From the NCBI RefSeq assembly GCF_001905795.1, contig NZ_LIXJ01000017.1, positions 88,717-152,716 of the forward strand: DNA of 64,000 bases. Reading direction: 5' to 3'. A program made the translations under genes and the position numbers. Source of the DNA: Streptomyces sp. CB01580 (GTDB taxonomy: Bacteria > Actinomycetota > Actinomycetes > Streptomycetales > Streptomycetaceae). Positions 54,835-63,985 of this stretch are shown here, piece by piece; within the stretch, counting starts at the first letter, position 1, and every line of letters begins with the position of its first letter. The notes beneath the pieces were generated by a model. That model was not told where the DNA came from. It made no database searches and was given only the letters and a program-made list of their open reading frames with translations.

Positions 54835-55473
54835 TCAGTTCTGCGTGGAGAGAAGCTGCTTCAGGCGGTCCGCGCTCACCTGGGTCTGCATGATGGCGGC
54901 GGGAACGGCGATGCCCGGCAGCAGCAGGTGCCACATGCGCGCGACCCGGTCCGCGAGGTCCTCGCGTCCGCTGACCACCGTGGCGACCATCTGCATGCCG
55001 GTACACGACTCGACGACGAACTCGGCGACCGCGTGCGCTTCGACGCCGGGCCGGAGCTCGCCCTTCTCGGCCGCCACCGCGAGGCAGTCGGCCATGATCT
55101 CCGTCCAGTTCCGGTAAGGGCTGGAGTCCTGTATGCCGAAGGTCGCCTGTTCACCGGTCAGCCGCACACCGGCGCGGAGGATCGGGTCCACCCGGAGCTG
55201 GTGCGACCAGAGCAGGGTGAGGTCGATCAGATGCTGGAGGCCGGTCGACTCCAGCCACGGGACGATGGTCCCGGGCTGGGCGTTCATCAGCGTGCGGGCC
55301 AGTGCTTCTTTCGACTCGAAGTGGTGGTACATGGCACCCGAGGTGACTCCGGCGCGCGTCAGGATCCGGTTGATGCTCGCGCCGGCGAAGCCGAACTCGT
55401 CGAACACTTCCGCAGCCGCTCGCAGGATCGACTCACGGGTCTGTACAGCCCGTTCCTGCTTCGGCGTGCTCAT
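54835..55473 (-). CDS. ScbR-like gamma-butyrolactone receptor (TetR family)
   Basis: A 212-residue TetR-type protein whose N-terminus KQERAVQTRESILRAAAEVF, FGFAGASINRILTRAGVTSG and AMYHHFESKEALA match the autoregulator-receptor group (ScbR, ArpA, BarA). The C-terminal ligand domain lacks features that would separate true receptors from pseudo-receptors. ATG 55473 follows GGAGG five bases upstream. The upstream minus strand contains AAAACCGTT at 55499-55507, like one half of a binding site for this family. No AfsA-type synthase gene is in the window. Confidence 0.85.
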   Translation of the reverse strand: MSTPKQERAVQTRESILRAAAEVFDEFGFAGASINRILTRAGVTSGAMYHHFESKEALARTLMNAQPGTIVPWLESTGLQHLIDLTLLWSHQLRVDPILRAGVRLTGEQATFGIQDSSPYRNWTEIMADCLAVAAEKGELRPGVEAHAVAEFVVESCTGMQMVATVVSGREDLADRVARMWHLLLPGIAVPAAIMQTQVSADRLKQLLSTQN

Positions 55474-56460
55474 ATCCACCTCCGTAAAAAAAGAGAACGG
55501 TTTTGATCGTATAGGCCGCCTCCAGGGCCTGGAAGGGAATCAGGAAGTCCCCGATCCTCTGTCGCCACCGAGCTGCCACACATATCCGGACCCTCCAAGA
55601 AATGCCGTTGACCTGCGGGTATGCGGCAGATGTGGTACTGGTCGCGGAACGGCGGAGGTACCAGTACGCGTGAATCGCGAGGCGGCGGATGTGGCTTCTT
55701 TTCGCATGTGCCTGCGGTTGCCACGAGGTGGAATTTCGTCGGGATATGGCGAGTCCGGTACCGGAACGTCCGGACCGCTGTCCCGCGTGGTTCCGCTCCG
55801 TCCCGACACCGAACGCCATACGGCTCGGACGGCAACATCCCCGATCCTCGGCGACCCCGATCCCCGGCGCCCGTCCGCGACTACCGGAGGCGGCGAGGCT
55901 CAGTTGGCGGTCAGGCAGCGGGCAGGCGGCCACCACGCGCGGAACGGAAAGGGAATTTCTCGTCTCGGGGCGGTCTGTTCGGAATCGGGTTGAAATCAGG
56001 CCACGAATTGAGCGGGGTGCGGGCCGTCGGGAGTGGGTATTCAGACATGCTGTCCGGCCAATGCGGGACATGGATACGGCCCGGCCTGGCGGACTCCGGC
56101 GAGCCATCGGAGGGCAGGTACGGCAGGTACGGCAGGTACGGCAGGTACGGCAGGTACGGCAGGTACGGCAGGTACGGCAGGTACGGCAGGTACGGCAGGT
56201 ACGGCAGGCAGGTTGGGCGCAGCGGGCATGGGGTGGGCATTGGTCGCGGGGCAGACCGTGTCGGATCCAGGTCGGATACGGCCACGGCTGCGCCGCGACC
56301 GGGCTACGCCTCGGGTCGGGCTGGGCCGGAATCGGGCTGTGCGTGGGCCGGGCGGTGCGTGGGCCCGGCCGGGCGCGCTGGGAGCACCATCGACGCCGAC
56401 CGCCCCTTGCCGTGGCCTTCCGGCTGCCGTGGCCTTCGGGGCGGTCGTGATCTCAGTCGG
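55474..56460. other. Long intergenic region with a minisatellite
   Basis: No gene is supported. The A+T-rich run TTTTTTTACGG just left of 55500 belongs to the receptor promoter. Between 55560 and 56110 all frames give unconvincing translations. A 9-bp tandem array is listed separately. Confidence 0.5.
56114..56204. repeat. 9-bp minisatellite, about ten copies
   Basis: GCAGGTACG repeated about ten times without interruption. It encodes periodic peptides in all frames (VRQ on plus, PYL/VPA on minus), but no gene uses them convincingly. It lies about 260 bp from the stop of the membrane-protein gene. Confidence 0.9.
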
Positions 56461-58119
56461 TCATGACCCGAGCTCCACCTCCTCCGAGGAAGCTTCCCCG
56501 GCCCGCTTCAGGGGCTGCAACTCGTGGACGATACGGGCCAGATCGTCCGGTGCGGCCGCGAGGCGGACCGGCGTGCCCACGTTGTCGAGTTCGGCGACGT
56601 GCCAGCTCCTGGGGATGGCGTCGCCGTCAGCGCCCCGGGCTTGTCGCACGTTCTCGACAGTGAGCCGCTCCACCGGTATCCGTATCGCCGCGAACCGGCC
56701 GGGGCCGGGATGGGGCGTCACCGCGGGTGATCCGCCGCCCAGGACGATGTGGGTGCCGAAACCATGCGGGTTGTAGTCGGTGTGTTCCAGGAAGCGGGCG
56801 GCCAGGAAGACCTCTTCCTCACCCTCCCCGGAGGCTCGGGGCCCCTCGGAAGCCGTGGGAGCTCCGCGCCCCGTGGCCGCGGGAGCCGCGCATGGCCCCG
56901 GAGATGCGGCCGGCCGGGGACGTACGGAAGCCGCCGGAGACGCGGCTTCCTCGGGCGTACGGAGCCGGGAGGCGCGCCAGGCCCAGGCAAAGAGGCCAAG
57001 GGTGGTGAGGGAGCCCGCGACCGCCCAGGCGATCGCCGAGGGAGAGGAGGACAGGGCCGTGGCGTGGACGTAGCAGAACGGCAGCAGCCACAGCGCGGTG
57101 ACGACGAGCGCGAGCCCGAAAGGAAGGGCGGACGGGAGGACTTCGTCGTCGGGCAGCCGGCGCCCGCGCACATGCATCAGCACCCGTGCACCGGCGTACC
57201 CGGCGGCAAGGACGCACGCTGCCGCGACGACAGCCAGGTCCCCGGGGCCGGACATGTGTTCCTGCCATACGTGATGCTCTCCGGCGACCGTCCGTACCGC
57301 GCCGCGCCAGATGGTCAGTTCGACCTCGTCACCGGGCCGGAACGCCTGGGCGGCCTCCGGCGAGACCGCGAGTCGTGTGAGCGGCCGGGCGTCGTCGAAG
57401 TACACCCAACTGGGCTTCTTGGGAGCGTCGGGGTCGGTCCGCTCGATCACCGCCGACATGGTGGTCAGGCACTCGGTGCGCTTCGTGGCGGGCGTCGTCG
57501 CCGTGCACGGTACGGCCGACTTCCACGCCCGCTCGTCCGACGAGGTTCCCGGCAGGGCCCACGCGGCCACGCCCGCGCCCGCGAGCAACAGCAGGCACAG
57601 GGCCAGCGACCCGGCCCAGCCGCCGCCCGCAGTACGGTAGGAGACGACGGGCACGCGGGTCGACTCCGTCGCCCCGTACCGGCGGTGCAACGCGAGGAGC
57701 GCGTCCAGCGTCGCGTCGAAGTCCGGGGCGTCGGCCGAGAAAGCATGCGGCAGTGGCAGGAGCCACCGGTGTCCGTCACGCAGCACCACACCGATACGAC
57801 GGACCTCCCGGATCCGGTGGTGGTTCGCGTACTTCCGGTGGACGTGCAGACCGGCGACGTCGCGCCACGGTATGCGACGGCGGCGCAGCAGCGTTCCGAA
57901 GCGCAGGCCGTGCGCGTCGGCGTCCACCTGGGCGGTGGCCAGGCGAAGCGCCCCGGTGCCCAGCGGCATCGAGAGCAGTCCGACGCCGAGCCACAGGTCG
58001 GGACCCCGGTACACCACGTGCAGAGCGGTGAGGGCCGTGCCGATCGCCCCGAGCCCGAACAGGAGCCACAGAGCGCGGATTTGAGAGGGACGGCAGGCTA
58101 CGTCCCGGGTATCTCCCAT
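56461..58119 (-). CDS. Multi-pass membrane protein with PH-like domain, function unknown
   Basis: About 552 residues with at least six predicted helices: two near the N-terminus (ALWLLFGLGAIGTALTALHV, WLGVGLLSMPLG), one near 210, and further ones around 330-420. Between the first pairs, residues 60-160 (LRFGTLLRRRRIPWRDVAGL) resemble a bacterial PH domain. A Pro/Ala-rich linker precedes a C-terminal cytoplasmic domain. ATG 58119 is used; the 54 codons upstream look non-coding. No function recognised. Confidence 0.7.
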   Translation of the reverse strand: MGDTRDVACRPSQIRALWLLFGLGAIGTALTALHVVYRGPDLWLGVGLLSMPLGTGALRLATAQVDADAHGLRFGTLLRRRRIPWRDVAGLHVHRKYANHHRIREVRRIGVVLRDGHRWLLPLPHAFSADAPDFDATLDALLALHRRYGATESTRVPVVSYRTAGGGWAGSLALCLLLLAGAGVAAWALPGTSSDERAWKSAVPCTATTPATKRTECLTTMSAVIERTDPDAPKKPSWVYFDDARPLTRLAVSPEAAQAFRPGDEVELTIWRGAVRTVAGEHHVWQEHMSGPGDLAVVAAACVLAAGYAGARVLMHVRGRRLPDDEVLPSALPFGLALVVTALWLLPFCYVHATALSSSPSAIAWAVAGSLTTLGLFAWAWRASRLRTPEEAASPAASVRPRPAASPGPCAAPAATGRGAPTASEGPRASGEGEEEVFLAARFLEHTDYNPHGFGTHIVLGGGSPAVTPHPGPGRFAAIRIPVERLTVENVRQARGADGDAIPRSWHVAELDNVGTPVRLAAAPDDLARIVHELQPLKRAGEASSEEVELGS

Positions 58120-58310
58120 GGGCCGGATCCTGCCGCTCGCCGGGTGCGGTCGCGTGTGTGGAGTCCGGCAGCTTTGTGCCCGGTGACACTGCCGACTCGG
58201 TACGGCGGACGGAGCGGGTGGCGAAGCCGTCACAACGACCGGGCCGTCGGCGTCTTGTGTTCGTCCGGTCCGTGCGGCAGGCACGTACCACCACGAGTGA
58301 GGACGAATTC

Positions 58311-58790
58311 ATGGAACCCCGTTTCAACCTGTTCGACAGTCCGACCGCCGCGAAGGTTGCCAAGCGGTTCTACAACGCCTCGTTGCCCCTGGGGGAGTCG
58401 ACGCTGCCGAAGTCCCTGCGGGAACTGGTGGAGTTGCGGGTCGGCCAGATCAACGGTTGTGGCTTCTGTGTCGACATACACACCAAGGAGGCCGCGGCCG
58501 CCGGTGAAACCGCGCTCCGGCTCAACCTGGTCGCCGTCTGGCGCCACAGCACCGTGTTCACCGATGCCGAGCGGGCCGCGCTGGCGCTCGCCGAGGAGGG
58601 CACTCGGCTCGGCGACCGCGGTGTGTCCGACGAGACCTGGGCCGAGGTGCGCAAGCACTTCGACGACGACCAGGTCGGTGCGCTGGTCTGCCTGGTCGCC
58701 CTGATCAATGCGGCCACCCGGATGAACGTGATCGTGCATAATCCGGGGGGTTCGTACGAGCCCGGCATGTTCGCCGACTTGTCGAGCTGA
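58311..58790 (+). CDS. Carboxymuconolactone decarboxylase/AhpD-family protein
   Basis: A 159-residue AhpD-fold protein: peroxidatic-type CxxC in NGCGFCVDIH (Cys50, Cys53, His57) with Glu37 and Glu41 of the proton relay in ELVELRVGQ. Such proteins act as alkylhydroperoxidases. ATG 58311 follows GAGGACG. It stands alone, divergent from the membrane protein. Confidence 0.9.
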   Translation: MEPRFNLFDSPTAAKVAKRFYNASLPLGESTLPKSLRELVELRVGQINGCGFCVDIHTKEAAAAGETALRLNLVAVWRHSTVFTDAERAALALAEEGTRLGDRGVSDETWAEVRKHFDDDQVGALVCLVALINAATRMNVIVHNPGGSYEPGMFADLSS

Positions 58791-59085
58791 CCGGCAGGTG
58801 AAGTGCGGCCCGGCCCGGGATCGTCCGTCCCGGTCCGGGCCCGCGCGTGTCACGGCCACGAGGACCCGCGCCGTGACACGGCCGCCGACCACGGAAATGG
58901 GACGTGGATCTCGGGCCCGAATGCCGCCCATGGGCCGAGTCCATGGAGTCGGCCCATGGGCTCGGACAACGGGCTCGGACAACGCGAGCGGACAACGGGA
59001 GCGGAATCGGGCTCGGATTCGGCGATGAGTTTTCCCGGCACGGAGAGTCTCATCACCGTCATCAGTGAACAGGAGGAACACAACT

Positions 59086-59730
59086 GTGGCTCAGCTGCTG
59101 AGAGTCCAGAACTTCAACGTCTCGACTGACGGAATCGGTGCCGGCGAGGACCAGAGCCTGGAGCGTCCGTTCGGCCACGTCGAACCGGAGGGACTGTTCG
59201 CCTGGGCCGGTGCCACGGCGAGCTGGCCGATGCGTACCGACCCTGGAGGGAGCCGGGGCCTCGACGACTACCTCACGCGGGACTACGCGCGCAACATCGG
59301 CGCCGAGATCATGGGCCGCAACAAGTTCGGGCCCCAGCGCGGGCCCTGGCAGGACCATGAGTGGTGCGGCTGGTGGGGTGACGAACCTCCGTTCCGTACA
59401 CCGGTGTTCGTCATGACGCACCACAAGCGTCCTTCGTTCACGCTCTCCGACACCACGTTCCACTTCGTCGAAGGCGACCCGGCCACGGTCCTCGAACAGG
59501 CGCGGGAGGCGGCGCAGGGCAAGGACGTGCGACTCGGCGGCGGTGTCACCACCATCCGGCAGTTCCTCGACGCCGACCTCGTCGACACCATGCATGTGGC
59601 GGTCTCGCCGGTGAAGCTCGGGTCCGGAGTGCGGCTCTGGGAGTCCCCCGACGAACTGCTCGACCGGTACCACCTCGACGTCGTGCCCAGCCCGAGCGGC
59701 GTGACGCACCACCTGTTCTGGCGAAAGTGA
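59086..59730 (+). CDS. Dihydrofolate-reductase-like (RibD C-terminal domain) protein
   Basis: A 214-residue protein of the RibD_C/DHFR-like family, NADPH-binding GRNKFGP and GKDVRLGGGVTT segments being characteristic. These are stand-alone reductases of unknown substrate, common in Streptomyces. GTG 59086 is chosen because AGGAGG lies nine bases upstream; the ORF could extend to 59065. Confidence 0.88.
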   Translation: MAQLLRVQNFNVSTDGIGAGEDQSLERPFGHVEPEGLFAWAGATASWPMRTDPGGSRGLDDYLTRDYARNIGAEIMGRNKFGPQRGPWQDHEWCGWWGDEPPFRTPVFVMTHHKRPSFTLSDTTFHFVEGDPATVLEQAREAAQGKDVRLGGGVTTIRQFLDADLVDTMHVAVSPVKLGSGVRLWESPDELLDRYHLDVVPSPSGVTHHLFWRK

Positions 59731-60101
59731 CGCAAGAGGGGCCGGGGACGCAAGGGTCCGCGGCACGAGGGCCCGGAGACCCGAGGGATGTGGGGAACCT
59801 GAGACCCGAGGGACCTGGGGGATCCGAGATGGGACCTGAGGGACCCGAGGGACCTGAGACGCCCGAGATCCGAGCCCCGAGACCCGGAAGACCCCTCGAT
59901 GACGCCGTGACGGACGTCCGGGCACTGATCACGGGGTGAAATACGCCGGAACCCCGCCCGCGCCGAAGGGAGTTCGTGCGCGAGCGGGGTTCCCAGCGGA
60001 GCTGGACCGCCGACGGGCTACAGGTCCTGGGCTACAGGCCCCGGGCTGCTGGCCTCGGGCTGCTGGCCCGGGGCAGCGCCCTGGACGGGGCTCCCGGGGC
60101 G
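59731..60101. other. Intergenic region with degenerate purine-rich repeats
   Basis: No gene. From 59745 to 59900 the sequence is a degenerate repeat of GGGACC(T/C)GAG units. Two hairpin-rich stretches near 60040-60090 (GGGCTACAGG, GGGCTGCTGG) precede the convergent gene's stop. Confidence 0.5.
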
Positions 60102-61373
60102 TCAGGCCCGCTTGGAACGGCGGCGGGCCGCCACGACCAGGCCGGTGCCTGCGGCGAGCACCACGACGGTGCCGATGACCAGCGGGACCGTGCCGCTGCT
60201 GCCGGTCGAGGCCAGGTCACCACCGCCGGTGGCGGGCGTCGTGCTCTGCGACGGGGCCGGGGTGCCCGGTGCGGCGGGCTCGGACGCCCCACCGGTCGGC
60301 GTGGCGCTCGTCGGGGGCGTGGTCTCGGGGGTCGACGGGGTGGTCGACGGCGACGGGGTGTTCTCCGGGGTGCCGCTCGGCGTCGGCTCGGTCGACGGGG
60401 TCGTGCCGGGCTCCGGCAGGCAGCCGGTGAACGGGAAGTGGTGCGTCTCCGCGCCGCCCGAGCCGTGCAGCGAAGCGACCCACACCGAGCCGTTGATCGG
60501 CGCGGCGGTGCCCAGCTCCAGGTGCGCCTTGGGGGCCAGCACGCTGCCCGGCCAGGCGGCCTTGCTGCTCTTGGTGATCGTGGTGGCCTCGGGGAAGTTC
60601 CAGAGCAGCTTGGAGCGCACCTTGCCGTCGGAGGCGCTCTGGAGCTTGTCGTCCAGAACGAAGTCCTGGCCGCCGGAGAGGAAGAAGCCGGTGGTGCCCG
60701 CCTTCGCCATGTCGTACGTTCCACCGCTGACGTTGACGATCGTGGTCGAGCCGGCCGGGACCTTGAGGTAGATGTCCTTGGCCTGTTCGAGCTGCGCGGC
60801 CGTCACGTTGAAGACGTTGCGGGTGGTGTCGGTGCCCTCCAGGGTGAGCTTGCCACCGCTCGGCGTCACCGTGGCGCCTGTCGTCGTCGGCTCGTCGGCC
60901 AGCGCGGAGGAGTAGGACCGCAGCTTGGCGAACTCGGCGTCGAAGTCGATCAGATCGGCCTTCTGGCTGAACGCGCCGGAGTGCAGACTGACGGGGGTGT
61001 CGCTGACCTTGCCGCCGACGACCGCGTTGCCCTTCATCACCACGGTGGCCGACGAGCCGTTGAGCAGGTCGCCACGGACGACGAGCGAGGCCCGGCCGGG
61101 CAGGGCGTCGACCTCCGCCGCCGTCAGTTCGTTGGCGACGCTGAAGCCGCCGCGGAAGTCGGCGTTTCCGCCGACGGCCACCGCACCCTCCGCGTCGGGG
61201 GAGTGGACGTCGTCGCCGAGGACGAACTCGCCGTACTTTCCGGCGATACCGAACGCATCGGTGGTGCACGCGGCCGAATCGGCGGGTGCGGCCAGCGCGG
61301 CCGGGGCGGCCGTGAGGCCGAGGACGAGGGCTCCACCGAGCACGGCTGCTGCGGCGGTTGCGGATATGCGCAT
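60102..61373 (-). CDS. Sortase-anchored choice-of-anchor-A family surface protein
   Basis: A 423-residue exported protein: signal peptide (MRISATAAAAVLGGALVLGL, cleavage after ALA), a choice-of-anchor-A/collagen-binding-like beta domain (residues 30-300), a Thr/Pro/Ser-rich stalk, the sorting motif LASTG, a hydrophobic segment and the RRRSKRA tail. LAxTG is recognised by class E sortases of actinomycetes. ATG 61373 follows GGGAGAACC at slightly long spacing. The biological role is adhesion by inference. Confidence 0.88.
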   Translation of the reverse strand: MRISATAAAAVLGGALVLGLTAAPAALAAPADSAACTTDAFGIAGKYGEFVLGDDVHSPDAEGAVAVGGNADFRGGFSVANELTAAEVDALPGRASLVVRGDLLNGSSATVVMKGNAVVGGKVSDTPVSLHSGAFSQKADLIDFDAEFAKLRSYSSALADEPTTTGATVTPSGGKLTLEGTDTTRNVFNVTAAQLEQAKDIYLKVPAGSTTIVNVSGGTYDMAKAGTTGFFLSGGQDFVLDDKLQSASDGKVRSKLLWNFPEATTITKSSKAAWPGSVLAPKAHLELGTAAPINGSVWVASLHGSGGAETHHFPFTGCLPEPGTTPSTEPTPSGTPENTPSPSTTPSTPETTPPTSATPTGGASEPAAPGTPAPSQSTTPATGGGDLASTGSSGTVPLVIGTVVVLAAGTGLVVAARRRSKRA

Positions 61374-62050
61374 GGGGCTAGGTTCTCCCGCAGAGTGATT
61401 GAGAAGATTTTGTGGCGGCTTTGGCCATAGTTTGCACAGAATGACACATTGGTCAAGACCAATGCTTGACGAGCTGATGAAGCGCCAGAAAATGGAAGGT
61501 TGTTTGATATTTGGTGTGAGTGTGGCCCGACGAGCGCTGCGCGGAACGGACGCCCGGGGTGGGGGAGTGGCGGCTGCGGCAGCCCGACAATGGTTCTGGT
61601 CTGCGCGTTTTCGGATCTCAAGGCTCGGCGCTCGGATCTCGGGTCCCAGTACTGGACGCGCATTCCCCGCCGCGCAGGAGGGGGTGGGGGCCGAAACGGG
61701 GCGAAGCGCGTGCACGAAAGCCGAACGCGGCCCGGTCCTCCTGCGTGATGCGTCTCACTGCCAAGGACGATCCAGTGACGGCGCGGCTCGTGCTGCGCGC
61801 GCGATGGACGTGAGCGGGATGGAGCGGGTGTCGACCGGCGTCCGGACGATCCTGCCCGCCGGGTACCCGGGTGCCCCAGCGAGGGTGACGCATCCGTGAC
61901 AAGACGCTTCCTGAACACCTGCGCCGACACGGGTGATCCCCAGCCAAGCTGACTCGACGGTATGGCCGGTGGACCGAGCGGCTGCGATCGACGTCGGCCG
62001 CAGTCGGCCTCGCGTTCGCCGGCTGGGCAGGTGCCCGCAGGGCGGGCGCG

Positions 62051-62478
62051 GTGAACGAGGCCCTGACCGGCCGCGCAGTCTCGACGGCGGCGTACGGGTG
62101 ACCGACGGCTGGTCAGGTGCCCCCGTCGGGGACACCGAAGGCCCGACGGGGGCACCCGTGCCGAGGGCCTGCGCGACGGAGTCGTAGCGGCGTTCAACGC
62201 GTACGTGCGGGTACGGGGGCTGCTGACGGCGACGGACCCCCGGATCCCGGTGCCGACCTGATCGGCGAGGGCCTGACGGCGGTCGTGTCGGTGAAGCCGG
62301 ACCATCCCGAGTGCCGCGGGTGCCACACGCGACGAGCTGGGCGGCGCCGCGGTGCGTCGCCTGCGTCGGGGACGCCGTCCGGGAACACCTCGGCAGGTGG
62401 CTGGAAGGGCACACGGAGCAGGCCGCGGCCGTCGTCGGCCGGATCTGCCGGCATCCGGCAGCCCACGCTCGCATGTGA
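62051..62478 (+). pseudogene. GyrB/ParE-like topoisomerase remnant
   Basis: Pieces of a type II topoisomerase B subunit lie in order but in different frames: VNEALTG and SLDGGVRVTDGWSGAPVG (the ATP-binding DGGVRVxDNGRGIPVG motif), GVVAAFNAYVRVRGLL, LIGEGLTAVVSVK (the EGLTAVxSVK hinge motif), and VREHLGRWLEGHTEQAAAVV. Frameshifts and a large deletion after the ATPase start separate them; N of DNG is changed. A second gyrB or parE copy has decayed here. Confidence 0.65.
62116..62156. terminator. Perfect 15-bp hairpin inside the gyrB-like remnant
   Basis: GGTGCCCCCGTCGGG (62116-62130) pairs perfectly with 62142-62156, with an 11-base loop. No U-tract. It probably arose where fragments were joined. 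Confidence 0.5.
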
Positions 62479-62732
62479 CTGAACCGACAGTTCCCGGACA
62501 GCTGTTGGACCGTGTCCTGGCCGACCGCTTGCCACCCGGCCCGACCACCGCCACGAAGCCCGTGCCCGCCACCGTCCGGCCTTCCCGGGCCTCGCCACCG
62601 CCTGGCTTTCCCGGGCCTCCTCACCACCCTCTGCTGCTACAAATGACTGAACCGCCCCGCTGCACAGGACACGGTCTGGTCTCAAGCCGCTGTGCGGCCC
62701 GACGATCTGTTTGAACCGACGAGGGGCTGAGG

Positions 62733-63152
62733 GTGGACGCCGAACGACGGCATGCTGAGATCCGGCTTCCTCAAGGGTCCTGGTGGGACTGGGACGTGGT
62801 TGCCTGGAACGCCGGGCAGCTCCGGCTCGCTGCTGGTCATGACCTGACCTACCACCACGGCCTGGAATTGGTCTTCGCCGATCCGGCCCTCGTGAGCTGC
62901 CCGTCGAACTTCCAGGATCCGGCCTTTCGCGCCGCGTCGCCCGACGAGCTCCTGCGGGTCACTCGTCAGCTCGGCGAGGAACCGCCCGTCGTGGTCGCCT
63001 TCGAGGCGGACGCGGGAGGGCCGGAGCCGGTCTCGTGCCTCATTGCCGCCGAGCGACTTGAGATCGTCCACGAGACCGTCCTGAGGTACTGGCGGGAGGA
63101 CGCGGCGACTGGTCAGCGCTTTGCTCCCTGGGTGCGGCCGCCGCACCGGTAG
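62733..63152 (+). CDS. Hypothetical protein of 139 residues
   Basis: From GTG 62733 the frame has consistent GC3 bias throughout and encodes an acidic/aromatic protein (SWWDWDVVAWNAGQLRLAAG, a proline-poor helical pattern). No family recognised. It is convergent with the methyltransferase gene. Confidence 0.65.
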   Translation: MDAERRHAEIRLPQGSWWDWDVVAWNAGQLRLAAGHDLTYHHGLELVFADPALVSCPSNFQDPAFRAASPDELLRVTRQLGEEPPVVVAFEADAGGPEPVSCLIAAERLEIVHETVLRYWREDAATGQRFAPWVRPPHR

Positions 63153-63235
63153 GGACACCCGCGTACGCCGATGGGCGGAGGTGCGCCGGTCTCCGCACGT
63201 CCGGGGCCTGGAGGGCCCCGGGCTCGCCTCCTGGG

Positions 63236-63985
63236 CTACCCGTCCGCCCGCATCAGCAGGTGGCCCCGGCGGAACCGTTCGTCCTCGAGGGGCTCGCGCA
63301 GCATCCGGCCGACTTCGACGAACCCGGCCTTGTCCGCGAGCTCCGCAAGGTCGTCGATCGGCCACCGATAGGCCGGCGCCGCCTTGTGGTCGAAGAGTGT
63401 GACCGGCTCGCCCTCCGACTCGAAGAAGGCGAGCAGGAGGTGGCCGCCGGGTGCGAGTACGCGTCGGAACTCGTCGAAGTAGGCGGGCAGGTCCCGCGGC
63501 GGAGTGTGGATCACCGAGTACCAGGACACGATGCCGCGCAGTTCACCGTCGGGCAGATCCAGGGCGTCCATGGAGCCGACCTCGAACCGCAGGTCCGGGT
63601 AGGCCTCGCGGGCCAGATCGATCATCACCGGCGACAGGTCGACGCCGAAGACGTCGAGCCCCAGGTCCCGCAGGTGCGCGGTCACGTACCCCGGGCCGCA
63701 CCCCAGCTCGGCCACGGACCCGGAACCAGCGGCGGAACGTGAACCGTCGGCCGCGGTACGCGCGAGTTCGGCGAACGTGGCCAGCAGCGCGCGGTCCAGC
63801 GGAAGGACGTCGAGCGAGTTACGGGCGAGCTCGGCGTAGCGGACGGCGACGGCGTCGTAGGCACGCGCTGTCGCCACCAGGTGTGAGGACGAGGAGGGGG
63901 AGGCGGGCGCAGCGGACGAGAGCGAAGACGGAGACGAGGACGACGAGGACGGAGACGAGGAAGGCAGGAAGGAAGGCTCGGTCAT
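63236..63985 (-). CDS. Class I SAM-dependent methyltransferase
   Basis: About 249 residues. A Ser-rich N-terminus (residues 1-30) precedes a Methyltransf_11/25 domain: motif I VAELGCGPGYVT, FGVDLSPVMID, motif III/post I GIVSWYSVIH, and APGGHLLLAFFE. The substrate is unknown. ATG 63985 is used, with an in-frame GTG at 63997 as the alternative. Any upstream operon lies outside the window. Confidence 0.88.
   Translation of the reverse strand: MTEPSFLPSSSPSSSSSSPSSLSSAAPASPSSSSHLVATARAYDAVAVRYAELARNSLDVLPLDRALLATFAELARTAADGSRSAAGSGSVAELGCGPGYVTAHLRDLGLDVFGVDLSPVMIDLAREAYPDLRFEVGSMDALDLPDGELRGIVSWYSVIHTPPRDLPAYFDEFRRVLAPGGHLLLAFFESEGEPVTLFDHKAAPAYRWPIDDLAELADKAGFVEVGRMLREPLEDERFRRGHLLMRADG

Larger units (their letters stand above)
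61374..62732. other. Long non-coding region containing a gyrB-like remnant
   Basis: No intact gene. The A+T-rich stretch at 61390-61500 holds the promoter of the surface-protein gene. From 61500 to 62050 nothing was recognised. The gyrB-like remnant and a 15-bp hairpin follow and are listed separately; 62480-62730 shows nothing. Confidence 0.5.

Noticed and set aside
56033..56776. Open frames encoding periodic GTA, VRQ or VPA peptides
   Set aside because: They come from the 9-bp minisatellite; there is no ribosome site or homology.
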